Shown here in pieces: positions 32,204 through 42,069 of a stretch of DNA of 64,000 nt (position 1 is the first letter of the stretch; each line of letters opens with the position of its first letter). This stretch comes from 73-13 sp035556075 (lineage in GTDB: Bacteria > Actinomycetota > Actinomycetes > Actinomycetales > Microbacteriaceae): the NCBI GenBank assembly GCA_035556075.1, contig DATMFQ010000006.1, positions 124,001 through 188,000 of the forward strand, written 5' to 3'. The position numbers and the translations under genes are program-made. The notes beneath the pieces are model-generated. The model saw nothing but the letters and a program-made list of their open reading frames with translations. It was not told the origin of the DNA and made no database searches.

Positions 32204-35200
32204 TCAGAGGGCGAGCGCTTCCTCCATGAGGCGCGCCTGCTCCGCCGCGTGGCGCTTCGGCAGCCCCGTCGCCGTTGCCGCGCTCGCCGGACGGGACACG
32301 ACCGAGACCGGCTTGTCGAGCTGCGGTGCGATGAGCTGATTGACAAAGGGCCAGGCGCCCTGGTTCTCCGGCTCGTCCTGCACCCAGGTCAGGTCGGCGT
32401 GCGGGTAGCGAGCGACCGCTGCACGGAGCTGCTCGACCGGTGCCGGGTAGAGCTGCTCGATGCGCACGAGCGCGAAGAGCTGCGCCTTCTCCGGCTGCCG
32501 CTCGAGCTCCGCGAGGAGGTCGTAGTAGAGCTTGCCGGAGACGAGCAGCACCTTCTGCACGGTCGCGGTCGAGGCGATCCGCGTGTCGTCGATGACCTCC
32601 TGGAAGCCACCGGTGGTGAAGTCCGCGACGTCGCTCGTCGCGGACTTGAGGCGCAGCATCGACTTCGGGGAGAAGACGATGAGCGGGCGGCGCGGCCGGT
32701 CATAGGCCTGCCGACGCAGCAGGTGGAAGTAGTTCGCCGGGGTCGACGGCCGGGTGACCGTCATGTTGTCCTCGGCGCACATCTGGAGATAGCGCTCCAT
32801 GCGCGCCGAGGAGTGGTCCGGCCCCTGGCCCTCGTAGCCGTGCGGCAGGAGCAGCACGACGGAACTCGACTGGCCCCACTTCTGCTCACCGGAGGCGAGG
32901 TAGGTGTCGATGACGATCTGCGCGCCGTCCGCGAAGTCGCCGTACTGCGCCTCCCAGATGACGAGTGCATCGGCTCGCTCGACCGAGTAGCCGTATTCGA
33001 AGGCCATCGCCGCGTACTCGCTGAGCAGCGAGTCGTAGACATAGAAGCGCGCCTGATGCTCCGCGAGGTTTGCCAGCGGCAGCCATTCCTGCCCGGTCTT
33101 CTGATCGAAGAACATGGCGTGACGGTGCGCGAAGGTGCCGCGTCGGGCGTCCTGGCCGACGAGGCGGACCGCGGTGCCCTCGAGGACGAGGCTGCCGAGC
33201 GCGAGGAGCTCGCCGAAGCCCCAGTCGATGCCGCCCGTGCGAGCCATCTCGACGCGTCGGCCGATGACGTTCTGCGCGAGCTTCGGGTGCACGGTGAAGC
33301 CCTCGGGCTCGTTCGCGTGCGCGTCGCCGATGAGCTGGATCGCCGTCTCGCCCACGGGGGGGATCTCGACCCGGACCTCCCCGGCAGGCGCCGGGTCGGT
33401 GATGATCGGGATCGGGGCCGTCTGGGCGACATGCATTTCGAGGAAAGCGCGCTCGAGCCGCTCCTGGAAGTCCTGTTGTGAGGCCTCGAACTCCTCCTGG
33501 GTGATGTCGCCGCGGCCGACGAGCGCCTCGGTGTAGAGCTTTCTCGTCGAGCGCTTCGCCTCGATGAGCTGGTACATGAGCGGCTGCGTCATGCTCGGGT
33601 CATCGCCCTCGTTGTGGCCGCGTCGGCGGTAGCAGATGAGGTCGATGACGACGTCGGCGTGGAATCGTTGCCGGTAGTCGAAGGCGAGCTTCGCGACGCG
33701 GACGACCGCCTCGGGGTCGTCCCCGTTGACGTGGAAGACCGGGGCTTGGATCGTCTTGGCGACGTCCGTCGAGTACATGCTCGTGCGTGCCTCGCTCGGG
33801 CTCGTCGTGAAGCCGACCTGGTTGTTGATATTGACGTGGATCGTGCCACCCGTGCGGTAGGCCCGCAGCTGCGACATCTGCAGCAGCTCGACGTTGATGC
33901 CCTGCCCGGCGAGGGCGGCATCGCCGTGGATCGCGATCGGCAGCGTCGTGAAGGTGCCGATGGGGCGACGGTCCTGCTTGGCGCGGACGATGCCCTCGAG
34001 CACGGCGTTGACGACCTCGAGGTGGCTCGGGTTCGCCGCGACATACAGCGGGACGGACTTGCCGTCGGGGGACTCGAAGAGACCCTCGGTCCCGAGGTGA
34101 TACTTGACGTCGCCGGAGCCGGCGGTGCCGAAGTCGCCCTCGAACTCGCGGAAGATCTGGGAGTACGTCTTGCCGGCGATGTTGGTCAGCACATTGAGCC
34201 GACCACGGTGGGCCATGCCGATCGCGGCGCCATCGAGCTCCGCGGCCGCCGCATTCTGCAGAATCTCGTCAAGCAGCGGGATCGTCGACTCGCCGCCCTC
34301 GAGGGAGAAGCGCTTCTGGCCGACGAACTTCGTCTGCAGGAAGGTCTCGAACGCCTCGGCCTGGTTGAGCTTGCCGAGGATGCGCATCTGCTCGTCGCGG
34401 GTCGGCTTCTCGTACTTGACCTCGAGCCGCTCCTGGAACCAGCGGCGCTGCTCCGGGTCGGGGATGTGCATGTACTCGATGCCGACGGTCCGGCAGTAGG
34501 TGTCGCGGAGGATGCCGAGCACGTCGCGCAGTTTCGCGGAGCGTCGGCCACCGAAGCCGCCGACGACGAACTCTCGGTCCAGGTCCCAGAAGGTGAGACC
34601 GTGGCTGGCGATGTCGAGGTCGGGGTGGCCGCGCTGCACGTACTCGAGCGGGTCGATGTCGGCCATGAGGTGGCCGCGGACCCGGTACGCATTGATGAGC
34701 TGCTGCACGCGGCCCGTCTTGTCGATCTGCGTCGCCGGGTCGACGGCGACGTCCTCCGCCCAGCGGATCGGCTCGTACGGGATTCGCAGCGACGCGAAGA
34801 TGTCCTCGTAGAAGTCGCGCTGGCCGATGAGGAACTCGTGCAGCTTCCGCAAGTACTCGCCGGAGCCCGCGCCCTGGATGACTCGGTGGTCGTAGGTGCT
34901 CGTCAGCGTGATGGTCTTGCCGATGCCGAGCTCGGCGAGCGTGCGCTCGCTCGTGCCCTGGAACTCGGCGGGGTACTCGAGCGCGCCCGCGCCGATGATG
35001 CAACCCGCGCCCTTCATGAGCCGCGGGATCGAGTGCACCGTGCCGAGGCCGCCCGGGTTCGTCAGCGAGATCGTGTTGCCCGTGAGATCGTCGACGGTCA
35101 GCGCGTTGGCACGGCCACGGGCGACGACATCCTCGTAGGCGGCGACGAACTCGGAGAACGTCATCGTCTCGGCGCGCTTGATGCCCGGGACGACGAGCGC

Positions 35201-35938
35201 GCGGGTGCCGTCCGGCTTCGGGATATCGATCGCGATGCCGAGGTTGATGTGCGCGGGCGTGACGATGGCGGGCTTGCCGTCGATCTCGTCGTAGTAGACG
35301 GACTGGCTCGGGAATTCCTTGAGCGCCCGGACCATGGCCCAGGCGATGAGGTGCGTGAAGCTGACCTTGCCGCCGCGGGTGCGCGTGAGGTGGTTATTGA
35401 TGACGATCCGGTTGTCGATCAGCAGCTTCGCCGGGACCGACCGGACGGTCGTCGCGGTCGGGACCGTCAGGGACGCGTCCATGTGCGTGGCGAGGGCCTT
35501 CGCCGGTCCGCGGAGCACGCTGAACGAGGGCTCGTCGGCGGCCGGTAGCTCCGTCGGCCGGGTGACGGGCGACGTCGGTGCGTCGGCGGGCACCGGGGTG
35601 GTCTTCGCGGGCAGTGCGGTCGTGCGTGCCGCGACCTGTCCGGTGGTGGGTGCCGGCTCCGCGGCGGGCGCTGCGGCCGACGCGGACTCGGCGGTTGGTG
35701 CGGGGGCGGCGGCCGGGGCGGGGGCGGGCGGGGTGTTGGCCGCGGCCTCGACCCCGGTCGCGAGCGCGGCGAACTCCGCGTCGAGCTCGGCCAGCCCCTC
35801 GGCGCTCGGTGCCTCGCCGGCCGCAATGGCCGCCTCGTCGGCACGTCGGGTGGACTGCAACAGCTGGTCGATCAGCCAGGCATCAGTGGCATCGTCGGAT
35901 GCGCCGCCGGTGGTTGTCGGGCTGGAGGGGTTGGACAC
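32204..35938 (-). CDS. kgd: Multifunctional 2-oxoglutarate decarboxylase/dehydrogenase E1-E2 fusion
   Basis: 1244 aa. Residues 1-40 are the E1 N-terminal helix (DAWLIDQLLQSTRRADE), 41-110 an Ala/Pro-rich linker, about 115-350 an E2-type succinyltransferase domain ending in YDHRVIQGAGSGEYL (catalytic His), and about 370-1244 the ThDP-dependent E1o part (GMAHRGRLNVL; HGDAALAGQG; EAQYGDFADGAQ; PHGYEGQGPDHSSARMERYLQ). This E2-E1 fusion without a lipoyl domain is characteristic of Actinobacteria and works with separate Lpd and E2p. It is the TCA-cycle 2-oxoglutarate step, here converging with rsrA with a 24-base gap. Confidence 0.95.
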   Translation of the reverse strand: MSNPSSPTTTGGASDDATDAWLIDQLLQSTRRADEAAIAAGEAPSAEGLAELDAEFAALATGVEAAANTPPAPAPAAAPAPTAESASAAAPAAEPAPTTGQVAARTTALPAKTTPVPADAPTSPVTRPTELPAADEPSFSVLRGPAKALATHMDASLTVPTATTVRSVPAKLLIDNRIVINNHLTRTRGGKVSFTHLIAWAMVRALKEFPSQSVYYDEIDGKPAIVTPAHINLGIAIDIPKPDGTRALVVPGIKRAETMTFSEFVAAYEDVVARGRANALTVDDLTGNTISLTNPGGLGTVHSIPRLMKGAGCIIGAGALEYPAEFQGTSERTLAELGIGKTITLTSTYDHRVIQGAGSGEYLRKLHEFLIGQRDFYEDIFASLRIPYEPIRWAEDVAVDPATQIDKTGRVQQLINAYRVRGHLMADIDPLEYVQRGHPDLDIASHGLTFWDLDREFVVGGFGGRRSAKLRDVLGILRDTYCRTVGIEYMHIPDPEQRRWFQERLEVKYEKPTRDEQMRILGKLNQAEAFETFLQTKFVGQKRFSLEGGESTIPLLDEILQNAAAAELDGAAIGMAHRGRLNVLTNIAGKTYSQIFREFEGDFGTAGSGDVKYHLGTEGLFESPDGKSVPLYVAANPSHLEVVNAVLEGIVRAKQDRRPIGTFTTLPIAIHGDAALAGQGINVELLQMSQLRAYRTGGTIHVNINNQVGFTTSPSEARTSMYSTDVAKTIQAPVFHVNGDDPEAVVRVAKLAFDYRQRFHADVVIDLICYRRRGHNEGDDPSMTQPLMYQLIEAKRSTRKLYTEALVGRGDITQEEFEASQQDFQERLERAFLEMHVAQTAPIPIITDPAPAGEVRVEIPPVGETAIQLIGDAHANEPEGFTVHPKLAQNVIGRRVEMARTGGIDWGFGELLALGSLVLEGTAVRLVGQDARRGTFAHRHAMFFDQKTGQEWLPLANLAEHQARFYVYDSLLSEYAAMAFEYGYSVERADALVIWEAQYGDFADGAQIVIDTYLASGEQKWGQSSSVVLLLPHGYEGQGPDHSSARMERYLQMCAEDNMTVTRPSTPANYFHLLRRQAYDRPRRPLIVFSPKSMLRLKSATSDVADFTTGGFQEVIDDTRIASTATVQKVLLVSGKLYYDLLAELERQPEKAQLFALVRIEQLYPAPVEQLRAAVARYPHADLTWVQDEPENQGAWPFVNQLIAPQLDKPVSVVSRPASAATATGLPKRHAAEQARLMEEALAL

Positions 35939-36070
35939 GGGCGTTCAGCCTGCCTTCGCGGGTGGATCCGGCGCGAATAGTTCGGTGGGTGCTTCCGGTG
36001 CGCCTTGGTGTCAATGCTAGCCGCAGCGCGGTCCGCGTTTGCTGAGCGGACGGGTGTGCCGTAGCACGCG

Positions 36071-36082
36071 TACCCTGAGGGG
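36071..36082 (+). promoter_or_regulatory. -10 box of guaB1
   Basis: TACCCT (36071-36076) is 6 bases from the guaB1 ATG. The intervening GAGGGG could pass for a weak ribosome site, but the spacing is that of a leaderless mRNA. It lies in the 144-base gap between divergent kgd and guaB1. Confidence 0.45.
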
Positions 36083-37522
36083 ATGCGGTTCCTTGACGGC
36101 CGACCGGCGCACGACCTCACCTATTCGGACGTCTTCCTCGCGCCGTCACGCAGCGCCGTGACGAGCCGCTTCGATGTGGACCTCACCCCGGGCGACGGGA
36201 CGCCGGCGACGCTGCCGATCGTGTCATCGAATATGAATGCGGTGACGGGCCCCCGCATGGCCGCGGCACTGGCCCGCCGCGGCGGGCTGGGCATCCTCCC
36301 GCAGGACCTGCCACTGCAGGAGCTCGATGCGGCGCTGGGCTGGGTGAAGGCGCAACCGGTCGGCTTCGACACCGCCGTCGAGCTCCGTGCCCACGACACC
36401 GTCGCCGCCGCGCTCGCCCAGGTGCCCCCGACGCCCGGATTCGGCGTCATCGTCACCGACGACGCGGGTGCGCTGCTCGGGGTGATCCAGGCGGAGCGGC
36501 TCGCTGTCGCCATCCGTGACGCGCCGCTGGGCGACCTGCTCGGCGAGCCCGTTGCCGCGGTCGACCTTGACGAGGTCGCGGACTCGCGGGCCGCATTCGA
36601 TCTCATGGTCGAGGCGGGGCTCGAATTCGCCCCCGTCGTGCACAACGGGCACCTCATCGGGACGATCTCCCGCCGGGGTGCGCTGCGCTCGACGCTGTAC
36701 CAGCCCGCGCTCGGCGCCGACGGGCGCCTCGCGGTCGGCGCGGCGATCGGGATCAACGGTGACGTAGCCGCCAAAGCCAGGGCCATCGTCGCCGCGGGCG
36801 CGGACCTGCTCGTCGTCGACACGGCGCACGGGCATCAGGACGGTGCGATCCGCGCGATCGAGGCGGTTGCCGCGCTTGACCTCGGCGTGCCGATCGTGGC
36901 GGGCAACGTCGTGACGGCGAACGGCGTGCACGACCTGGTGAGTGCGGGCGCGACGATCATCAAGGTGGGGGTCGGTCCGGGAGCGATGTGCACGACCCGC
37001 ATGATGACCGCGGTCGGCCGACCACAGTTCTCGGCTGTGCTCGAGACGGCGGAGGCCGCCCGGGAGCTCGGGGCGCACGTGTGGGCCGACGGCGGCGTCC
37101 GCTACCCGCGGGATGTCGCCCTTGCGCTCGCCGCGGGCGCGCATTCGGTCATGATCGGCTCGTGGTTCACCGGCACGATCGAGGCACCCGGCGCGATCGC
37201 GCTCGACGCCGAGCACCGCGCCTACAAGGAGAACTGGGGGATGGCATCGACGAAAGCCGTCACCGCGCGATTCCGCCGACTCGACCACTATGACCTCGCG
37301 AAGAAGGCCCTCTTCGCCGAGGGCATCTCCTCGTCGCGGATCTACCTCGACCCGCTGCGGCCGAGCGTCGAGGACCTGCTCGACATGATCACGGCGGGGC
37401 TGCGCAGTGCCATGACGTACACCGGGGCACGCCGTCTCGACACCTTCCACGAGCGCGCCATCGTCGGGGTGCAGTCCGCGGCTGGCTACGAGGAGGGCAA
37501 GGCCCTCCCGGTCAGCTGGTAG
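36083..37522 (+). CDS. guaB1: GuaB1-family IMPDH-related protein (GMP reductase)
   Basis: 479 aa. TIM-barrel halves (LTYSDVFLAPSRSAVTSRFDVDL at the start; IVSSNMNAVTGPRMAAALARRGGLGILPQDLP) flank a CBS pair at about 95-205. The catalytic Cys lies near residue 305 in VGVGPGAMCTTRMM, followed by ADGGVRYPRDVALALAAGA. In mycobacteria the GuaB1 branch is a GMP reductase regulated through CBS domains and not an IMP dehydrogenase. The sequence shows family membership; the reaction follows from that family knowledge. Confidence 0.88.
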   Translation: MRFLDGRPAHDLTYSDVFLAPSRSAVTSRFDVDLTPGDGTPATLPIVSSNMNAVTGPRMAAALARRGGLGILPQDLPLQELDAALGWVKAQPVGFDTAVELRAHDTVAAALAQVPPTPGFGVIVTDDAGALLGVIQAERLAVAIRDAPLGDLLGEPVAAVDLDEVADSRAAFDLMVEAGLEFAPVVHNGHLIGTISRRGALRSTLYQPALGADGRLAVGAAIGINGDVAAKARAIVAAGADLLVVDTAHGHQDGAIRAIEAVAALDLGVPIVAGNVVTANGVHDLVSAGATIIKVGVGPGAMCTTRMMTAVGRPQFSAVLETAEAARELGAHVWADGGVRYPRDVALALAAGAHSVMIGSWFTGTIEAPGAIALDAEHRAYKENWGMASTKAVTARFRRLDHYDLAKKALFAEGISSSRIYLDPLRPSVEDLLDMITAGLRSAMTYTGARRLDTFHERAIVGVQSAAGYEEGKALPVSW

Positions 37523-37558
37523 CTCGATCGGGCCCGACTCCAGTACGATCGGCACCCC

Positions 37559-37654
37559 ATGGACGATTCGCCCGGACATAGTCCCAGCGCCGACCCCCGC
37601 TTCCGCAGTCAGCTCGAGCAGACCGTGACGGGAACCGGAGTCGGCGTTGCCTGA
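37559..37654 (+). CDS. Possible 31-aa leader ORF upstream of the first CNNM gene
   Basis: ATG 37559 to TGA 37654 encodes MDDSPGHSPSADPRFRSQLE and eleven more residues. A TACGAT box lies 9 bases before the ATG, and the ORF runs into the TTG start of the next gene (37647), overlapping by 8 bases. It could be a translated leader that couples to the membrane protein, or simply untranslated leader. It resembles no protein I recognise. Confidence 0.3.
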   Translation: MDDSPGHSPSADPRFRSQLEQTVTGTGVGVA

Positions 37655-38969
37655 TTGGCTCCTCTTCACCTTCGGGATGCTGCTGACGATTGGCACCGGC
37701 CTCTTCGTCGCCGCCGAGTTCTCGCTCGTCAACCTCGACCGGGCTGACCTCGAAGCGCGTCGTGCGCGAGGCGAGCGGCGGCTCGACTGGACGATCACGG
37801 CGCTGAAGCGAACGTCGACGCACCTGTCGTCCGCGCAGCTTGGCATCACCCTGACGACGCTGCTCGCGGGCTACACGCTCGAGCCGTCGATCGGCGCGTG
37901 GCTGTTCACGCCGCTGACCGCGCTCGGGCTCGGGGAGGAGTTCGTGCGGCCCGTCGCCTCGGTCGTGGCGATCGTCATCGCGACGCTGTTGTCGATGCTC
38001 ATCGGCGAGCTCATCCCGAAGAATCTCGCGCTCTCGCTGCCGCTCGTCACCGCGAAGGCGGTGGTCCCGTTCCAGATCGCCTTCACCGCCGTCTTCCGCC
38101 CGGCCGTCGTGCTGCTCAACAGTACGGCGGGGGCCATCCTCCGGCTCGTCGGCATCGAGCAGCAGGAGGAGCTGTCAGGAGCGCGCACGGCGGAGGAACT
38201 CGCGTACCTCGTCCGCCGCTCCGCGAGCCAGGGAGCGCTTGAGCGCGACACCGCGACGCTGCTGACCCGCACGCTCCTATTCTCCCGCCACACCGCCGGT
38301 GACGTCATGACGCCGCGGCCGCGACTCGAGACGATCGATCGCTCGCGGAGCGCGACCGATGTCATCGAACTCGCCCGACGCACCGGCTACTCACGGTTCC
38401 CGGTCGAGGACGACTCCGTCGATCAGCTCGTCGGGATCGTCCACGTCAAACAGGCGGTCGCGGTGCCGCGCGATCGGCGTGCCGATGTGCCGGTCGGGGC
38501 ACTCGCCTCCGAGGTGATCCGTGTCCCCGAGACGATCCACCTCGACGCCCTCCTCGGTCAGCTGCGGGCGAAGGGCTATCAGATGGCGGTGGTCGTCGAT
38601 GAATACGGTGGGACGGCCGGTGTGGTCACCCTCGAGGACCTCGTCGAGGAACTCGTCGGCGAAGTCTCTGACGAGCACGACCGGAGCCGTGTCGGTGTGG
38701 TGCGTTCCCGCGGCTGGTTCACCTTCCCGGGGCAGTTGCGCCCCGACGAGCTGCGCGACCGGACCGGCGTCACCGTGCCGGAGGATGGACCGTATGACAC
38801 AGTCGCCGGCTGGGTGATGGCCGAGCTCGGCCGCATCCCTGCGGTCGGCGACGAGGTCGGCCACCCGGCGGGCGTGTTTCGAGTCGAGCGGCTCGACGGT
38901 CGCCGCATCGACCGGCTGCGCTTCACCCCGCGCCCCGAGACGGGGCCGATCGAGGTGATCGCGCCATGA
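37647..38969 (+). CDS. CNNM/CorC-type membrane protein with CBS pair (A)
   Basis: 440 aa from TTG 37647. Residues 1-190 are the DUF21/CNNM membrane domain with about three to four helices (LFTFGMLLTIGTGLFVAAEFSLVNLDRADLEARR; SAQLGITLTTLLAGY; GELIPKNLALSLP). Then a CBS pair (VMTPRPRLETIDRSRSATDVIELARRTGYSRFPVEDD to VVDEYGGTAGVVTLEDLVEELVGE), then a C-terminal CorC/HlyC domain with GWVMAELGRIPAVGDEV. Related proteins export Mg2+ or contribute to its homeostasis. The TTG start rests on the absence of an ATG before the first helix. Confidence 0.88.
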   Translation: MPDWLLFTFGMLLTIGTGLFVAAEFSLVNLDRADLEARRARGERRLDWTITALKRTSTHLSSAQLGITLTTLLAGYTLEPSIGAWLFTPLTALGLGEEFVRPVASVVAIVIATLLSMLIGELIPKNLALSLPLVTAKAVVPFQIAFTAVFRPAVVLLNSTAGAILRLVGIEQQEELSGARTAEELAYLVRRSASQGALERDTATLLTRTLLFSRHTAGDVMTPRPRLETIDRSRSATDVIELARRTGYSRFPVEDDSVDQLVGIVHVKQAVAVPRDRRADVPVGALASEVIRVPETIHLDALLGQLRAKGYQMAVVVDEYGGTAGVVTLEDLVEELVGEVSDEHDRSRVGVVRSRGWFTFPGQLRPDELRDRTGVTVPEDGPYDTVAGWVMAELGRIPAVGDEVGHPAGVFRVERLDGRRIDRLRFTPRPETGPIEVIAP

Positions 38970-40003
38970 GCGACTGGCTCGGCATCCTCTGGTTGTGCAT
39001 CCTCCTCGTGGTGAACGCCTTCTTCGTCGCCGCAGAGTTCGCCGTCATCTCGGCGCGTCGCCCGCAGATCGAGCCGCGCGCCGAGGCCGGGTCGCGGGCG
39101 GCGAAGACGGCGCTGTGGGCCATGGAGCACGCGACGATCATGCTCGCCGTGTGCCAGCTCGGCATCACGGTCTGCTCACTGGTCATCCTGCTCGTGAGTG
39201 AGCCGAGCATCCACCACCTGCTCGCGGGGGCGCTCGCACCGCTGGGCTGGCCAGAGGACGTCGTGACCGGGCTGAGCTTCGGCATCACGCTCGTCATCGT
39301 CAGTTTCCTCCACGTCGTGCTCGGCGAGATGGTGCCGAAGAACTTCGCGTTCACGCTGCCGGACCGCGCGGTGCTCATCCTCGCCACACCGCTCGTCGCG
39401 ATCGCGACCGTCGTGCGCCCCGTCACCTGGGCGCTCAACGGCATCGCGAACGGGGTGATCCGCCTCTTCGGGGTCACACCGCGGAGCGAGGCGAACAGCG
39501 TGTACACGCTCGACCAGGTCGCCACCATCGTTGAGCACTCGACGCGGGAGGGCGTGCTCCACGACCGTACCGGCGCGCTCGAGGCCGCATTCGAATTCAC
39601 GACGAAGAAGGTCGAGGACGTCGCCGTGCCGCTGCGGGCCCTCGTCACGCTGCCCGAGGACGCCTCGCCCGCTGACCTCGAGGCGGCGGTCGCCAAGCGC
39701 GGCTACTCGCGGTACATCCTCGTCGACGAGGACGGCGAGCCGACCGGCTACCTCCACCTCAAGGACGTGCTGCCGATCAGCGCCGAGGAGTTCAACGAAC
39801 CGGTGCCACCCAAATTCATCAGGCGCCTCGCCTCGATGTATGACGACACCGACCTCGAGGATGCGCTCGCGGCCATGCGGGCCCGCGGTACGCACATCGC
39901 ACGGGCCTTCGACGACGCCGGCCGCACCACCGGGGTGCTCTTCCTCGAGGACATCATCGAGGAGCTCGTCGGCCGCGTCGACGACGCGACTCAGCGCGGC
40001 TGA
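38966..40003 (+). CDS. CNNM/CorC-type membrane protein with CBS pair (B)
   Basis: 345 aa; the start overlaps the stop of protein A (ATGA), so the two are coupled and may form a heteromer. DUF21 domain 1-185 (NAFFVAAEFAVISARRPQIEPRAEAGS; VCQLGITVCSLVILLVSEPSI; VVLGEMVPKNFAFTLP), CBS pair 200-340 ending LFLEDIIEELVGRVDDATQ. It lacks the C-terminal CorC domain present in A. Such paired genes are common in Actinobacteria. Cation specificity unknown. Confidence 0.88.
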   Translation: MSDWLGILWLCILLVVNAFFVAAEFAVISARRPQIEPRAEAGSRAAKTALWAMEHATIMLAVCQLGITVCSLVILLVSEPSIHHLLAGALAPLGWPEDVVTGLSFGITLVIVSFLHVVLGEMVPKNFAFTLPDRAVLILATPLVAIATVVRPVTWALNGIANGVIRLFGVTPRSEANSVYTLDQVATIVEHSTREGVLHDRTGALEAAFEFTTKKVEDVAVPLRALVTLPEDASPADLEAAVAKRGYSRYILVDEDGEPTGYLHLKDVLPISAEEFNEPVPPKFIRRLASMYDDTDLEDALAAMRARGTHIARAFDDAGRTTGVLFLEDIIEELVGRVDDATQRG

Positions 40004-40039
40004 CGTCGAGCGCGCGGCCCAACGGCGGAAAATGGACGA

Positions 40040-40873
40040 ATGACCGAGCAGTGGACCGCCGACGCCTGTGCCGGGTGGCTCACCCCGCCCGACCGGGACG
40101 ACCACAAGTACCGGCGCGGCGTCCTCGGCTTCCGCACCGGCTCACTCGCCTACCCGGGGGCGGCCGTCCTCGGCGTCGACGCGGCGCTCCACACCGGCGT
40201 CGGCATGGTCCGCTGGGTCGGCCCCGAATCGGTCGGTCGCCTCGTCCTCGCCAGGCGGCCCGAGGTCGTGCTCGGTGACGGCCAGGCCCAGGCCTGGGTC
40301 GCCGGCTCCGGCATCGCGGCGGGCGACGACGCGGCACTCCACCCGGTGCGCACCGTCATCGCCGAGGGCGCCCGGACCGTGCTCGACGCCGGCGCGCTCG
40401 CGCTCGCCGGCGACGCCTTCGGCCCGACGATCCTCACGCCCCACGCGGGGGAACTCGCGGACCTGATTGGCATGGATCGTCGCGGGGTCGAGGCGGAGCC
40501 CGGCGACGCAGCGCGCCGCCTCGCCGACGAGACCGGCGGCGTCGTCATGCTCAAAGGCGCCACGACGATCGTGACCGACGGCAGCCGTGTCGTCGCCGTT
40601 GCGGAGGCGACACCGTGGCTGGCCACCGCCGGCGCTGGTGACGCCCTCGCGGGGATCCTCGGCGCACTCCTGGCCACCCGGGCCGCCAGGGACCCCGACG
40701 GGGTCACGGAGGACGCGCTCGTGTCGATCGGGGCGACCGCCGCATTCCTCCACGGTCGTGCGGCAAGGCTCGCCGCTGGGTGCCGCCCGGACGGGACCGG
40801 TGGCGGACCGTTCACGATCCTCGGGCTCAACGCTCGCATCCCCGAGGTCATCCGGCAGGTCCTCGCGGACTGA
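40040..40873 (+). CDS. nnrD: ADP-dependent NAD(P)H-hydrate dehydratase
   Basis: 277 aa. Ribokinase-like CARKD fold: DDHKYRRGVLGFRTGSLAYPGAAVLGVDAALHTGVGMVRW, ILTPHAGELADLIG, VVMLKGATTIVTDG and the catalytic/anion-hole motif ATAGAGDALAGILGALLA. It dehydrates the S form of damaged NAD(P)H hydrates using ADP. There is no N-terminal epimerase (NnrE) domain, so the partner is elsewhere. 36 bases after CNNM B, possibly the same transcript. Confidence 0.92.
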   Translation: MTEQWTADACAGWLTPPDRDDHKYRRGVLGFRTGSLAYPGAAVLGVDAALHTGVGMVRWVGPESVGRLVLARRPEVVLGDGQAQAWVAGSGIAAGDDAALHPVRTVIAEGARTVLDAGALALAGDAFGPTILTPHAGELADLIGMDRRGVEAEPGDAARRLADETGGVVMLKGATTIVTDGSRVVAVAEATPWLATAGAGDALAGILGALLATRAARDPDGVTEDALVSIGATAAFLHGRAARLAAGCRPDGTGGGPFTILGLNARIPEVIRQVLAD

Positions 40874-40891
40874 GGCTGGGAGGATGACCCG

Positions 40892-42064
40892 GTGACCGTC
40901 TACCTCGACCACGCGGCCTCGGCGCCCGTCCGGCCCGAAGCCGCTGCCGCGCACACCGACGCCCTCGCGCACGTCGGCAACCCGGCATCGGTGCACGCGG
41001 CGGGCCGCGAGGTGCGGGCCCGGCTCGAGGGCGCGCGGGAGCGGCTCGCGGCGGCCCTCGACGCGCACCCGACCGAGGTCGTCTTCACCGCCGGCGGCAC
41101 CGAGGCAGTCAACCTCGCGATCAAAGGGCTCGCGTGGCGGGGGCTTGCCGCGGGGCGGCACCGGGTGCTCGGCACACGGGCCGAGCACGCCGCGAGCCTC
41201 GACACCCTCGAGTGGCTCGACGGCCGAGGCCACGGCGGTCGGACGATTCAGGTCGAGTACGCGGAGGTGGACGAGACCGCCCGCGTGCGCCTGGCCGCGC
41301 TCATCGAGCGAATCATCGCCGGGGGTCCACGCGACGTCGCCCTCGTGAGCCTGCTCTGGGCGCAGAACGAGCTCGGCTCGATCGAGCGGGTCGACGCCAT
41401 CGCGGACCGCCTCGCCGAGCTCGGCGTGCCACTCCACTGGGATGCCGTCGCCGCGGTCGGCAAGGTCCCCGTCCGTTTCCGCGAGACCGGCGCGACCGCG
41501 CTGAGCCTGTCCGGTCACAAGCTTGGCGCTCCCATCGGCACCGGCGCGCTCCTCGTGCGCCGGGGGCACGAGCCCGAGGCGCTCCTCCACGGGGGCGCGC
41601 AGCAGCCCGGGCGATCCGGGACCGTCGACGTCGCGGGGGCCGCCGCGCTCGCGGTCGCCGTCGAACTCGCCGTCGCCGAGCTCGAGGCGGAATCGGCGCG
41701 GCTGCGCGAACTGGGGGAACGGCTGCGTGCCGGGATCCTCGCCGCCGATCCAAGCGCGCGGCTGTCCGGTCCGAGCGCGCGGAGCGAACGGCTGCCCGGG
41801 CACGTGCATGTGACCTTCCCCGGGCTCGTCGGGGAGACGCTGCTGTTCGTCCTCGATCAGGCGGGCTTCTCGGTCTCGGTCGGCAGCGCGTGTCGGGCCG
41901 GGGTCAACGCGCCCTCCGAGGTGCTCCTCGCGGCCGGCCGGGACCCCGCCGCGGCTCGCTCGGGACTGCGCGTCACACTCGGCCGCACGTCGACGGATGA
42001 CGAGGTCACGGCATTCCTCGCCGCCCTGCCCGGCGCGCTCGAGCTCGCGCGCGCGGCCAGCTGA
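40892..42064 (+). CDS. Cysteine desulfurase, NifS/IscS class
   Basis: 390 aa. YLDHAASAPVRPEA at the start, TAGGTEAVNLAIKGL, VPLHWDAVAAVGKVPV, PLP lysine in LSGHKLGAPIGTGALLVRRG and the persulfide Cys in VGSACRAGVNAPSEVLLAAGRDP. It is 18 bases after nnrD. In many Actinobacteria a single NifS-like protein of this kind stands before mnmA and supplies sulfur for tRNA 2-thiouridine, but here mnmA does not follow; a broken ORF and a DJ-1 gene do. Confidence 0.9.
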   Translation: MTVYLDHAASAPVRPEAAAAHTDALAHVGNPASVHAAGREVRARLEGARERLAAALDAHPTEVVFTAGGTEAVNLAIKGLAWRGLAAGRHRVLGTRAEHAASLDTLEWLDGRGHGGRTIQVEYAEVDETARVRLAALIERIIAGGPRDVALVSLLWAQNELGSIERVDAIADRLAELGVPLHWDAVAAVGKVPVRFRETGATALSLSGHKLGAPIGTGALLVRRGHEPEALLHGGAQQPGRSGTVDVAGAAALAVAVELAVAELEAESARLRELGERLRAGILAADPSARLSGPSARSERLPGHVHVTFPGLVGETLLFVLDQAGFSVSVGSACRAGVNAPSEVLLAAGRDPAAARSGLRVTLGRTSTDDEVTAFLAALPGALELARAAS

Positions 42065-42069
42065 GCCGG

